A stretch of 64,000 nt of DNA from Tepidiforma sp. (GTDB lineage Bacteria > Chloroflexota > Dehalococcoidia > Tepidiformales > Tepidiformaceae): assembly GCF_026003995.1 (NCBI RefSeq), contig NZ_BPIG01000003.1:186001-250000 (forward strand), in the 5' to 3' direction. The notes beneath the pieces were generated by a model. That model saw only the letters and a program-made list of their open reading frames with translations. It was not told the DNA's origin and did not search any database. Shown one piece after another: positions 53,757 to 61,647 of the stretch (positions within the stretch are counted from its first letter, which is position 1; every line of letters starts with the position of its first letter). Position numbers and translations under genes: made by a program.

Positions 53757-54329
53757 GTGGAGATCTGGCTCGGAAAACACCCGGTCGAGCCCTGGCGGGG
53801 CGCATGGGCGCTGGACTGGCATACCGTCGACCACGAGGGACCGGGCTACCGGCGGTCGCCGCTCGGGGAGCTCGTGTATGCGATGAAGTACGGGGCGGAC
53901 CGGAGCACGGCGGCCGCCATCGCGGACCGGCTCGCTGAATTCGTATCCGGGCTGTACGTCTTTCGACACGTCGCTGCCATCATCCCGGTTCCGCCGAGCG
54001 ACCGGGAGCGAGCGTGGCAGCCTGTCGAGGCTCTCGCCGACGAACTCGCGGCGCGCACCGGACGCACGGCAGACCGGGAGTGGCTGGTGCGGGTCCGCGC
54101 GGGGGTGCCGCTCAAGGACCTGGAATCGCCGGAAGAGCGAGAGGAGGCGCTGCGGGGGGCCTTCGCGGTCACGGACCCCGGCCGGTACCGCGGCAGGCCC
54201 CTGCTGCTGCTGGACGACATCTTCCGTTCCGGAGCGACCCTGCGCGAGTGCACGAGGGCGATGCTGCAGGACGAGGCCTGCGCGGCCGTCTATGCTGTGA
54301 CCATCACGAGAACGAGGGTACGGCGTTGA
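53757..54329 (+). CDS. ComF-like phosphoribosyltransferase
   Basis: A 190-residue protein with the type I PRTase fold. The PRPP loop is LLLLDDIFRSGATLRECTRA near 150-170 and an upstream AAIIPVPPSDRERAW segment matches ComF proteins. The N-terminal zinc finger of ComF is absent. Function of ComF is linked to DNA uptake in competent bacteria. The next gene encodes a DprA-like protein and overlaps by 4 nt (TTGA), so the pair is one unit. Start GTG at 53757 is chosen by frame; no strong Shine-Dalgarno. The upstream 53637-53756 stretch holds no gene. Confidence 0.8.
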   Translation: MEIWLGKHPVEPWRGAWALDWHTVDHEGPGYRRSPLGELVYAMKYGADRSTAAAIADRLAEFVSGLYVFRHVAAIIPVPPSDRERAWQPVEALADELAARTGRTADREWLVRVRAGVPLKDLESPEEREEALRGAFAVTDPGRYRGRPLLLLDDIFRSGATLRECTRAMLQDEACAAVYAVTITRTRVRR

Positions 54330-55147
54330 CGGGTTCGGGTGCTGCCGGGGCCGCGGCCGAAATCCGGCCGGGAAGCGCGGGCTACCCCTCGAGGGTGGCG
54401 AACCGTCTCGCGCGGCCGGCGACCCTGTACGTTTTCGGCAACCCGGCCCTGCTCGCCGCCTCCCCGGCTGTCGCCGTCGCCGGGTCACGCGCGGCGCCCG
54501 CGCCTGCGCTTGCAGATGCGGCAGCGATTGGCGCGGAGTGCGCGAAACGCGGCTGGATGGTCGTTACCGGCGGCGCGCGCGGCGTGGACGCCGCCGCGGT
54601 CGACGGTGCGCTTTCGGCCGGCGGGCGCGCGCTCATCGTCCTTGCGGAGGGAATCGAGAGCGGCAAGGCGCGGGCGATGCTCCGGCAGCACCCGGCGGAG
54701 CGCGTCGCCGTCGTCTCCCAGTTCGCGCCGCGCGCCGGCTGGAAATCATGGCAGGCCATGGTCCGTAACGGGCTCATCCTCGCGTTTGCCGATGCGCTCG
54801 TCACAGTCGCCTTCGGGGAGGGCGGGGAGCGCCCGGAATCCCCCGGTACGCTCTCGAAGCAGCCGCTCAGCGGCACCCTCGATGCGGTCATCAAAGCGAT
54901 TGGCTTCGCCGGGAAACCGGGCTGGGAGGACTTCGCGGGAGCCTGGTCGCTGAGCCCAGTCCCCCGGTCCGAACGGCAACCGGTCGACGCGCGCGCCGTC
55001 AATCTCGCCGCCTCCCCGGCCGCAGCAATCGCGGACATCGAGACGCGCCTCCAGTCCGCCGCTCCTGCGGATTCGCTCGCTGCGGCCTTCGCCGGGGGCG
55101 AGGTCGACGAGCGCACCCAGCTCCCCCTGTTCGTCCTGGAACGGTAG
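54326..55147 (+). CDS. DprA/Smf-like Rossmann-fold protein
   Basis: A 273-residue protein whose middle (about 45-175) matches the DprA/Smf Rossmann domain: VAVAGSRAAPAPALADAA, GWMVVTGGARGVDAAAVDGA, and ALIVLAEGIES. DprA loads RecA on incoming single-stranded DNA in transformation. The C-terminal DprA winged-helix domain is replaced by an unrelated 80 residues. TTG at 54326 overlaps the PRTase stop. Codon use is less biased than in core neighbours. The pairing with a ComF-like PRTase outside a competence locus may indicate an anti-foreign-DNA role (inference). Confidence 0.78.
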   Translation: MTGSGAAGAAAEIRPGSAGYPSRVANRLARPATLYVFGNPALLAASPAVAVAGSRAAPAPALADAAAIGAECAKRGWMVVTGGARGVDAAAVDGALSAGGRALIVLAEGIESGKARAMLRQHPAERVAVVSQFAPRAGWKSWQAMVRNGLILAFADALVTVAFGEGGERPESPGTLSKQPLSGTLDAVIKAIGFAGKPGWEDFAGAWSLSPVPRSERQPVDARAVNLAASPAAAIADIETRLQSAAPADSLAAAFAGGEVDERTQLPLFVLER

Positions 55148-55207
55148 GCGGCCGCTGCCGCCCGGCGAAACTCGCCCTTCGGGCGCGCCATCCGCCTGCC
55201 GATACCC

Positions 55208-56131
55208 ATGACACAGGAGGATGCAGGGGTGACGGCGCAGGGTCCGCGGCAGGGCAGGCGCGCGCTGGTGCTCGGGGGCGGCGGCACGCTCGGGGTGGTG
55301 CAGGCCGCCTACATCCAGGCCGCCTTCGAACTCGGCTTCCGGCCCGATATCGTCATCGGCACGAGCGTCGGCGCGCTCAACGGCGCCTGGGTAGCGATGT
55401 ACCCGGACGACCCCCAGGGCCTGCTCGATGTCTGGCGGGGGCTCGGCCGCATCCGCGTGCTCCGCTGGAACCCGCTCCACCTCGCCGCCCGCGTCACCCG
55501 GAACCCGCGCGCCCTGCGCGACAACGACATCGTCCGCGGGCTCATCGATGCCCACGTGCGCGACCTCCGGTTCGAAGACGCGCGGCTCGAGCTGGCGGTG
55601 GTGGCGACGAACCTGACCCGAGGGCGGAAGCACCTCTTCCGCAACGGGCCGCTCGCGCCGGCCATCGCGGCCTCGACCGCGATCCCGGGGGTGTTCGAAC
55701 CGGTCGAGCTGGGCGGCGAGCTGTACGTCGACGGCTGCATCACGGCCTCGGTCGATATCGCGAGCGCGCTGGCGCTCGGCGCGACGGAGGTGCTGGCGAT
55801 CGACCTGACGCCGCCGGCCGGCGCCGCGGCGCCGCCGAAGACGGCGCTCGGCGTGCTGGCCCAATCGTTCCGCATCCTCAGCCGCGCCACGACGGAGGCG
55901 ATGGAAGCGATCGGGCGGTCGGCGGCCGCGGTGCAGGTCGTGCGGCCCGACCTCGCCGGGCTGTCGCCGTGGCGGCTCGACGTGGCCGAACCGATCATCC
56001 AGGAGCAGCTCGCGCAGGCGCGCTGCCGCCTCACGCGCGTCCTCGACCCGTGGGGCCGGGTGGCAGGGGGCGGGAACCGGGAAGCGGGAGGCGGGAACCG
56101 GGAGGCGGGAGCGCGGAAGCACGCCGCGTAG
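55208..56131 (+). CDS. Patatin-like phospholipase with repeat-encoded tail
   Basis: A 307-residue patatin-family acyl hydrolase. Oxyanion motif LVLGGGGTLGVVQ near 21, nucleophile GTSVGALNG near 56 (Ser), and catalytic Asp in YVDGCITAS near 178. These enzymes cleave acyl chains from membrane lipids. The final 20 or so residues ([18 protein letters not shown]) are encoded by the GGGAACC heptamers of element E, so the repeat has replaced or extended the original 3' end. The ATG at 55208 has no strong Shine-Dalgarno. Confidence 0.9.
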   Translation: MTQEDAGVTAQGPRQGRRALVLGGGGTLGVVQAAYIQAAFELGFRPDIVIGTSVGALNGAWVAMYPDDPQGLLDVWRGLGRIRVLRWNPLHLAARVTRNPRALRDNDIVRGLIDAHVRDLRFEDARLELAVVATNLTRGRKHLFRNGPLAPAIAASTAIPGVFEPVELGGELYVDGCITASVDIASALALGATEVLAIDLTPPAGAAAPPKTALGVLAQSFRILSRATTEAMEAIGRSAAAVQVVRPDLAGLSPWRLDVAEPIIQEQLAQARCRLTRVLDPWGRVAGGGNREAGGGNREAGARKHAA

Positions 56132-56561
56132 AGCGGGAACCGGGAACGGGGAACGGGGAACCGGTGGAGGCGCCGTCGTCGCGGGGCTCCGTCCCCGCAG
56201 GGCGCCATGCGCCCAACGGATGCCCCGGGAACGGGGAGACGGGAACCGGGAGGCGGGAGCGCGCTTGAATTCGAACGCCCGGGGTGGGCCTCGCCGGCCC
56301 TCCGCGAGGACGGCGCCCCGCGGCGACGGAGTTGGGAGTTGGGAGTTGGGAGTTGGGAGTTGGGAGTTGGGAGTTGGGAGTTGGGAGTTGGGAGTTGGGA
56401 GTTGGGAGTTGGGAGTTGGGAGAGAGCGTGAACCTGCGCATGTTGTCGTCAACCTCCAACCTTCAACCTTCAACCTCCCGCGGGCGGCCAGCCCGCGGCA
56501 TCCCGCGCTATACTTCCAACGCTCCCACCTCCCAGCTCCCAACCCCGAACTCCCAACTCCC
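56066..56561. repeat. Composite repeat element E
   Basis: Overlaps the 3' end of the patatin gene and runs to the clpS start; 56132-56561 holds no gene. The order is GGGAACC/GGGAGGC heptamers, a REP-like hairpin (GCGGGGCTCCGTCCCCGC near 56180) with GCGCCATGCGCCCAACGG, more heptamers, the GAATTCGAACG...GGGTGGGCCTCGCC module, a second hairpin, and 13 perfect GAGTTGG heptamers (56329-56421). TCCAACC/TTCAACC units follow, then the GCGGCATCCCGCG module, then short CTCCCAA units before the ATG. A TATACT box lies at 56511-56516. Confidence 0.9.
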
Positions 56562-56855
56562 ATGTCCACGCCGACCATCGAACTCGACCCCGTCGTGCTC
56601 GAGAAGGTGCTCCCGCCCTACCGGGTCATCCTCCACAACGACGACGTGAACACCATGGACCACGTGGTGCGCGCCCTGCAGCGGTCCGTGCCGTCGCTGA
56701 CGCGGGAGGAGGCGACGGCGATCATGCTCGAAGCGCACCACCACGGCCGGGCCGTCGTCATCGAATGCCCGAAAGAAGCGGCCGAGCACTACCGCGCGCG
56801 GCTGGAATCGTTCGGGCTCACGGCGACCATCGAACCCGCCGGGCGGGACGGTTGA
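56562..56855 (+). CDS. clpS: ATP-dependent Clp protease adaptor ClpS
   Basis: A 97-residue ClpS that brings N-degron proteins to the ClpAP/ClpCP protease. The N-degron pocket motif is [17 protein letters not shown], followed by [20 protein letters not shown] with the conserved His, and a C-terminal helix-strand ([16 protein letters not shown]). The ATG at 56562 fits family length. Its 5' flank is element E: a TATACT box and short heptamers form the leader, so expression may depend on the repeat. No clpA or clpC in the window. Confidence 0.92.
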   Translation: MSTPTIELDPVVLEKVLPPYRVILHNDDVNTMDHVVRALQRSVPSLTREEATAIMLEAHHHGRAVVIECPKEAAEHYRARLESFGLTATIEPAGRDG

Positions 56856-56894
56856 CTTTCCCCTTTCGCGCGCAGGGGTAGGCTTGGGATACCG

Positions 56895-57464
56895 GTGACC
56901 GACGCGACCTGTCATTACTGCGAACGCCCGGCGACGGCCGATTGCCCGACCTGCGGCCGGCTCTACTGCGACGAGCACGGGGCAGAGGTCTGCCTGCGCT
57001 GCATGGCCCCCGAGGCGGCGGTGCCTTCGGCCCGGGTGTTCCGCGGTTCGCTCGCGCTCCTCGCGCTGGCGACGCTCGTGACCGCCTTCCTCCTCATCCG
57101 GCCGCCCGCGACCGAGAGCCGCGGCCCGCTCGTGCGCGAACTCCCGAGCCCGACCCCGGCGGTGGCGGCGACCGCGACCCCGACGCCCCGCGGCGGCGCA
57201 CCGACGCCGACGGCGGCTCCCGGCGGCGCGACGCAGCCGCCTTCGACGCCGGCCACGCCGGCGACAGCCCAGCCCGGTTCGCCCACGCCGACCCCCGCGG
57301 GCGCGACCCCGACGCCGGCGGCGCGCACCTACGTCGTCAGGTCCGGCGACACCCTCTTCCAGATCGCGCTCGACAACGGCACGACGGTCGATGCCATCCT
57401 CGCGGTGAACCCGGGCCTGAACCCGGATACGCTTGCGGTCGGCATGGAGATCCGGCTGCCGTGA
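56895..57464 (+). CDS. Zinc-finger, single-helix, LysM-domain protein
   Basis: A 189-residue protein. The N-terminal 40 residues form a Cys/His zinc finger of B-box type (CHYCERPATADCPTCGRLYC). One membrane helix (about 50-68) follows, then a Thr/Pro-rich linker (about 80-142) and a C-terminal LysM domain (about 145-189, TYVVRSGDTLFQIALDNG). LysM binds peptidoglycan-type glycans, so the finger would be cytoplasmic and LysM outside. The GTG at 56895 starts 39 bp after clpS. It overlaps the next gene by 4 nt (GTGA). Confidence 0.83.
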   Translation: MTDATCHYCERPATADCPTCGRLYCDEHGAEVCLRCMAPEAAVPSARVFRGSLALLALATLVTAFLLIRPPATESRGPLVRELPSPTPAVAATATPTPRGGAPTPTAAPGGATQPPSTPATPATAQPGSPTPTPAGATPTPAARTYVVRSGDTLFQIALDNGTTVDAILAVNPGLNPDTLAVGMEIRLP

Positions 57465-57997
57465 GGTACGACGACGACCCCGAACTCCAGCGCGAGCTGA
57501 AGACGCGCGCGGTCCGCGCGGGCATCCTGCGCTCGGCGATCCTGTGGGTGCCGGTCGCGCTGGTCACGGTCAGCGCCTTCCTCTTCTTCTTCGTCGACCG
57601 GGTGTTCGCCGGCGGCGACCGCGGCTCGACGTGGTTCCTCGTGGTGGTGCTGGGCCTGCTGGCGCTGCTGTTCGGGTTCCAGGCGGTGCAATCGACCATG
57701 GACCTGTTCACGAAGCCGCGCGTGCGGCGGGGGCGCATCACGCGGATGTGGTCGCGGCGCGATTCGCTCGTGATGAAGACGTACTACGTGCGCGTGGACC
57801 GGCAGATCCTGCGGGCGGACGCACATGCCGTGGCGGGCATCCGCGAGGGCGACTGGGTGGAGGTGACCTACTACCCGCACTCGGCGGTGCTGGTCTGGGC
57901 CGATGTGGTGCCCGCGCCGCCGGCGGGGGAGGCGGAGGGGGACGGCGGGGGCCGGGGCGGCCCCACGGGCGGCGACGGGCCGGTACGGCGGCGGTAG
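57461..57997 (+). CDS. Small membrane protein of unknown function (178 aa)
   Basis: No family recognised. Two N-terminal membrane helices (about 22-45 and 52-72) are followed by a soluble beta-rich part (RRGRITRMWSRRDSLV, then YYVRVDRQILRAD and GDWVEVTYYPHSAVLVW), the kind of small domain seen in bacterial DUF membrane proteins. The tail is Gly-rich. Starting GTG overlaps the LysM-gene stop, so they are coupled. TGTGAATTTTTTG follows the stop. Confidence 0.65.
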   Translation: MRYDDDPELQRELKTRAVRAGILRSAILWVPVALVTVSAFLFFFVDRVFAGGDRGSTWFLVVVLGLLALLFGFQAVQSTMDLFTKPRVRRGRITRMWSRRDSLVMKTYYVRVDRQILRADAHAVAGIREGDWVEVTYYPHSAVLVWADVVPAPPAGEAEGDGGGRGGPTGGDGPVRRR

Positions 57998-58023
57998 TGT
58001 GAATTTTTTGCAGGGCCGGGCCC

Positions 58024-58046
58024 GGCGCGTCAGGAGATGACGCGCC
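58024..58046. promoter_or_regulatory. Hairpin GGCGCGTCA-GGAGA-TGACGCGCC in a protease leader
   Basis: A 9-bp perfect stem with a 5-nt loop, 42 bp before the GTG of the first secreted protease. It follows a T-run, so it may be a leader structure or a terminator of the preceding operon acting in reverse. GGAG in the loop is probably not the ribosome site, as another GGAG lies at about 58076. Confidence 0.4.
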
Positions 58047-58088
58047 GAAATCGCATCGTGCACGCCATTTCAGCCTGGAGTTGCTGCT

Positions 58089-59219
58089 GTGCGCCGCGCC
58101 CCTGCCCTGCTCCTCATCCTCGCCGCGATCGCCGGGGTCGCGGCCCTCGCCGTCGCGGGCCCGTCCGAATCGGGGGCGGCGGCCGACCGGGGTTACGATC
58201 TCATCGAGCACACCTCGCCGCCGATGAACCCCGCTGAGACCCAGGCTCTGGCCGACCAGTTCTTCGCCGAGCTGGCCACCGGGAGCGCGGCCCGCGGCGT
58301 CTTCCCGCCCGACGAACGGTACCCGATGGCGAATGCCAACCTGCCGCTGATTCGGACGATCGCGCTGGTGGGCATCTACGTTGGGAACCAGTACGTGGGG
58401 CATTGCACCGGCTTCATGGTCAACCCAATCGTGCTCATGACCGCAGCTCATTGCCTCTACGAGAACGGCCGGTTCTACGACCGCGTGGTGATCGTCCCCG
58501 GGTACAACGGCGAGTCCTACGGGCCCTTCGGCGTGGCCGCCAGTGCGAAGATGGTCGTGCCGCGCGGCTGGGCGGAAGGGCGGGGTGCGCGCGTGCCGAA
58601 CCCTAACATCCCGGACGAGTTCGACTGGGGCATCGCCGTCGTCGATAACCCGCCGTGGGGGCGGGCGCTCGAGCCCTACCCTTACCTGGCCGATGCGCCC
58701 GATTCCTTCTTCACGAGCGGCGCAGTCGAGCTTTTCACCGCCGGCTACCCCGGGGACAAGCCGGTCGGCATGTGGTGGACGACGTCGCGGGAGTTCATCG
58801 TCACGCCGACGATGCTCTACACAAAGATGGATATGTGGCACGGCCAGAGCGGTTCGCCCATCTACGCCATTTCCGGGGACCTCGGATTCATCTTCAGCGT
58901 CGTCTCCGCTGGCAACGACGACTGGAACTTCTCGGTGCGGTTCACGCGGGCGATGCTGTCCGCGCTCGAAACGTACTGCCGCCCATTCGGGTGCATCCTG
59001 CTCACCTTCACGGTCCCGGAGGGCGTCGGCCTGCCCGGCACCCCCACCCCCACCCGCACCGCCACCCCATCGCCGACACCGACGCCGACGCGCACGGTGC
59101 CGCCGACCTTCACGCCGACGCCGACGGCGACGCCGACCCGGACGGCGACGGTTCCGCCGACGCCCACGCCGCGGCCTTCCCCGGTGCCCATCCGCATCCC
59201 GCTGCTGGCGCGCGACTAG
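58089..59219 (+). CDS. Secreted trypsin-like serine protease, first of two
   Basis: A 376-residue exported protease. A signal peptide (about 1-25) is followed by a chymotrypsin-fold domain. His is in MTAAHCLYEN near 120, Asp in EFDWGIAVVDN near 180, and Ser in WHGQSGSPIYA near 255. The domain resembles glutamyl-endopeptidase-like V8 proteases. A Thr/Pro linker (about 318-362) precedes the final RIPLLARD tail, which also ends the next protein. GGAG lies about 10 nt before the GTG at 58089. Probably a surface or extracellular protease. Confidence 0.9.
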   Translation: MRRAPALLLILAAIAGVAALAVAGPSESGAAADRGYDLIEHTSPPMNPAETQALADQFFAELATGSAARGVFPPDERYPMANANLPLIRTIALVGIYVGNQYVGHCTGFMVNPIVLMTAAHCLYENGRFYDRVVIVPGYNGESYGPFGVAASAKMVVPRGWAEGRGARVPNPNIPDEFDWGIAVVDNPPWGRALEPYPYLADAPDSFFTSGAVELFTAGYPGDKPVGMWWTTSREFIVTPTMLYTKMDMWHGQSGSPIYAISGDLGFIFSVVSAGNDDWNFSVRFTRAMLSALETYCRPFGCILLTFTVPEGVGLPGTPTPTRTATPSPTPTPTRTVPPTFTPTPTATPTRTATVPPTPTPRPSPVPIRIPLLARD

Positions 59220-59316
59220 GGGCGGCAGCGACCCGGTAGAATGCGGGCCGCGCGGTGCCGCGGCCTGCCCCCTCCCCCGCGGCCGCATCGCGACACCCTC
59301 CGCGGAGCGTCCCAGC

Positions 59317-60384
59317 GTGCTGCGCCGCCCTGCTTCCCTCTCCCTCGCCGCCCTCCTGCTCGCCGCCGTCGGCGCAGTGCTGCTCGCCGCCAGCCAGGCC
59401 GGCGTCGCCGCTCCCGCGGGCGCCGAACCGCCGGCGCAGCCCTCCGGGCGCGGCGGCAAGGTCTACCGCAGCGACGGCACCTACCCGGCCGTCCCGGCCC
59501 CTCCGGCCGACGCCGGCGCCGGGCCGGCGGCCGTCATCGGCACCGACAACCGCATCCGCGTCTTCAACACGACGGATTTCCCCTGGTCGGCAGTCGTCTA
59601 CCTCGAGCTGTACGACGAGTTCGGCGACGTGACGGGCTCCTGCACCGGCACCTTCATTTCGCCCGACGCGATCCTCACGGCCGCGCACTGCCTCTACGGC
59701 GAGGACGGCTGGACGGCGGACATCCGCGTCGTCCCGGCGAAAAACGGCAGCGCCGAGCCGTTCGGCTGGGACTGGGCCACCAGCTGGTGGGTGCCGGACC
59801 CGTGGTACTTCGACCCCGGCAACGAGCTGTACGACTGGGGCATGATCTACGTCGACAGCGAACCCGGCCAGGATACGGGCTGGTGGACGATCGCGCTGCT
59901 TTCGACCGCCACGCTTTCGCTGCCGGACATCGAGCCCGCGATCATCGGCTACCCGGGCGACAAGCCGGACGGCACGATGTGGTTCCACTACCGCCCGGCC
60001 TTCCTCGAGGTCGGCAGCTTCACGCTCTACCACGACATCGATACCGCGCCGGGGCAGAGCGGCTCGGCCGTGGTGCTGACGAACACGACGAACCGCATCC
60101 AGCTCCTCGGCTACATCGTCGGCATCCACGTGCGGGGCGTCGCCGCGGGCGGCTGGAACGAAGCGACCCGTATCGACCGCGAAGTGCTGGACGACCTCGT
60201 CACCGCCTGCGACGAGATGGGCTGCAGCTTCGAGTGGGAGGAGGAGCCCGCGGCGGTGACACCAACCGCCACCCCGACGCGCACGCCGACGGCGACGGCG
60301 ACGCCCACCCGCACGCCCACCCCGCCGGCCACGCCGCCCGCGGGCGGCTTCCGGCTCCGCATCCCGCTCCTCGCGCGGGACTGA
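59317..60384 (+). CDS. Secreted trypsin-like serine protease, second of two
   Basis: A 355-residue paralogue of the upstream protease. Signal peptide (about 1-30). His is in LTAAHCLYGE near 125, Asp in LYDWGMIYVD near 172, and Ser in APGQSGSAVV near 248. A Thr/Pro linker with PTRTPT units precedes FRLRIPLLARD, the same tail as its partner. GGAG lies before the GTG at 59317, and TAGAAT at 59236 could be its own -10 box. The duplicated pair suggests dose or specificity variation. Confidence 0.9.
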   Translation: MLRRPASLSLAALLLAAVGAVLLAASQAGVAAPAGAEPPAQPSGRGGKVYRSDGTYPAVPAPPADAGAGPAAVIGTDNRIRVFNTTDFPWSAVVYLELYDEFGDVTGSCTGTFISPDAILTAAHCLYGEDGWTADIRVVPAKNGSAEPFGWDWATSWWVPDPWYFDPGNELYDWGMIYVDSEPGQDTGWWTIALLSTATLSLPDIEPAIIGYPGDKPDGTMWFHYRPAFLEVGSFTLYHDIDTAPGQSGSAVVLTNTTNRIQLLGYIVGIHVRGVAAGGWNEATRIDREVLDDLVTACDEMGCSFEWEEEPAAVTPTATPTRTPTATATPTRTPTPPATPPAGGFRLRIPLLARD

Positions 60385-60404
60385 GCGGCGGGAACCGGCG
60401 CCCG

Positions 60405-61121
60405 GTGAGCGAGGACCGGCCGGCGGCGCCCTACCGCACGATGCGGGAGTGGGCGGGCGATGAGCGCCCGCGCGAGCGGCTGCTCGAACACGGGCCGGGC
60501 GTCCTCGCCGATGCGGAGCTGCTCGCCATCCTGCTCCGCACCGGGCGGAAGGGCGAAAACGTGGTCGACCTCGCCCGGCGGCTGCTCGAGACGCTCGGCG
60601 GGCTGCGCGGCCTCACCCGGGCCGACCCGGCCGCGCTGCGGCGGCTCGACGGGCTCGGCCCGGCGAAGGCGGCCGAGCTGGCCGCCGCCATCGAACTCGG
60701 CCGCCGGGTGCATGCGCTCGACCCCGGCGACCAGCCGGCGCTCCTCCGGCCGGAGGCGGTCTTCGACCTGCTGGGGCCGCGCCTGCTCGGGAAGACGCGC
60801 GAGGAGTTCTACGCCCTGCCGCTCGATACGAAAGGGCGGCTGCTCGGCGGCATCGCACCGGTCAACGGCGGCAGCGTGAGCGCCGTGAGCATCCGCCCGG
60901 CGGAGACGTTCCGGCAGGCGGTCGTCCTGGAGGCCACGTCCGTCATCCTCGCCCACAACCACCCCTCCGGCGACCCGCGGCCGAGCCCGCAGGACGTCGC
61001 CCTCACCCGCGAACTGATCCGCGCCGGGGAGCTGCTCGATATCGCCGTGCTCGACCACGTGGTCATCGGCGCCGCGGGCTTCGTCTCGCTCCGGCGCGAA
61101 GGGCTGGCGTTCGAACGGTAG
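60405..61121 (+). CDS. radC: RadC-family JAB/MPN protein
   Basis: A 238-residue RadC (JAMM domain) protein. The N-terminal part has a helix-hairpin-helix-like GLRGLTRADPAALRRLDGLG (about 65-85). The C-terminal domain carries VILAHNHPSGDPRPSPQD near 180, the His-x-His-x10-Asp metal motif. RadC was once linked to repair but its function remains uncertain. The GTG at 60405 is 20 bp after the second protease stop, so it may be read through from there. Confidence 0.93.
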   Translation: MSEDRPAAPYRTMREWAGDERPRERLLEHGPGVLADAELLAILLRTGRKGENVVDLARRLLETLGGLRGLTRADPAALRRLDGLGPAKAAELAAAIELGRRVHALDPGDQPALLRPEAVFDLLGPRLLGKTREEFYALPLDTKGRLLGGIAPVNGGSVSAVSIRPAETFRQAVVLEATSVILAHNHPSGDPRPSPQDVALTRELIRAGELLDIAVLDHVVIGAAGFVSLRREGLAFER

Positions 61122-61125
61122 CGCG

Positions 61126-61148
61126 CCGGGCTGCCGGCCGGCCCGGGG
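61126..61148. terminator. Candidate hairpin between radC and the DUF3467-like gene
   Basis: CCGGGC and GCCCGG arms around a GC-rich 9-nt loop lie between convergent stops. It has no T-run. Confidence 0.3.
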
Positions 61149-61152
61149 GCGG

Positions 61153-61446
61153 CTAGAAGCCCCAGTCCTCCCGGGCGATGCCGAGCGAGGTGTAGAGGCT
61201 GGGCGGCAGCGGGATTTCGCCGTTCTCGCGCTCGTACTCCTTGAGCTGGGCGCGGAGGAGCATCGCGAGCACCTTGGCGTGCTCAAGGCTCATGCGGAGG
61301 TGGCAGAGATCCTTCGGCACGGCGCCGTGGGGGCCCGTGGGGTGGGGCGGGTTGAGGCCGAAGGTGAGCGCCACGCCGTAGACCCCGGTGCTGATCTGGA
61401 CGGCATCGACGTAGAACTCGGGCACGGGCTGGTCGGGGTCGCTCAC
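61153..61446 (-). CDS. DUF3467-like small protein
   Basis: A 97-residue soluble protein. It reads EFYVDAVQISTGVYGVALTFG, then HLRMSLEHAKVLAMLLRAQL, a pattern I associate with DUF3467, whose function is unknown. GGAGG lies before the GTG at 61446. It is convergent with radC and divergent from the thiolase gene. Confidence 0.7.
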   Translation of the reverse strand: MSDPDQPVPEFYVDAVQISTGVYGVALTFGLNPPHPTGPHGAVPKDLCHLRMSLEHAKVLAMLLRAQLKEYERENGEIPLPPSLYTSLGIAREDWGF

Positions 61447-61647
61447 GCGGGGCCTCCTCGGGGGTTTCGGCGACAGGGTACGATGGCTGCCGCTTCCGAC
61501 CCATAGCCCGGGGCTATCGGTGGGGAGCCTGCTATCCACTGGCACAGGGTTGTCGGCCGCGCGTACAATGGGGCGAACGTGTTCCCGGGCCCTTCTCCGC
61601 GGGCCCCGGCACTCCACGCACCCGGGATTTTCGAAGGGATTTCACAC

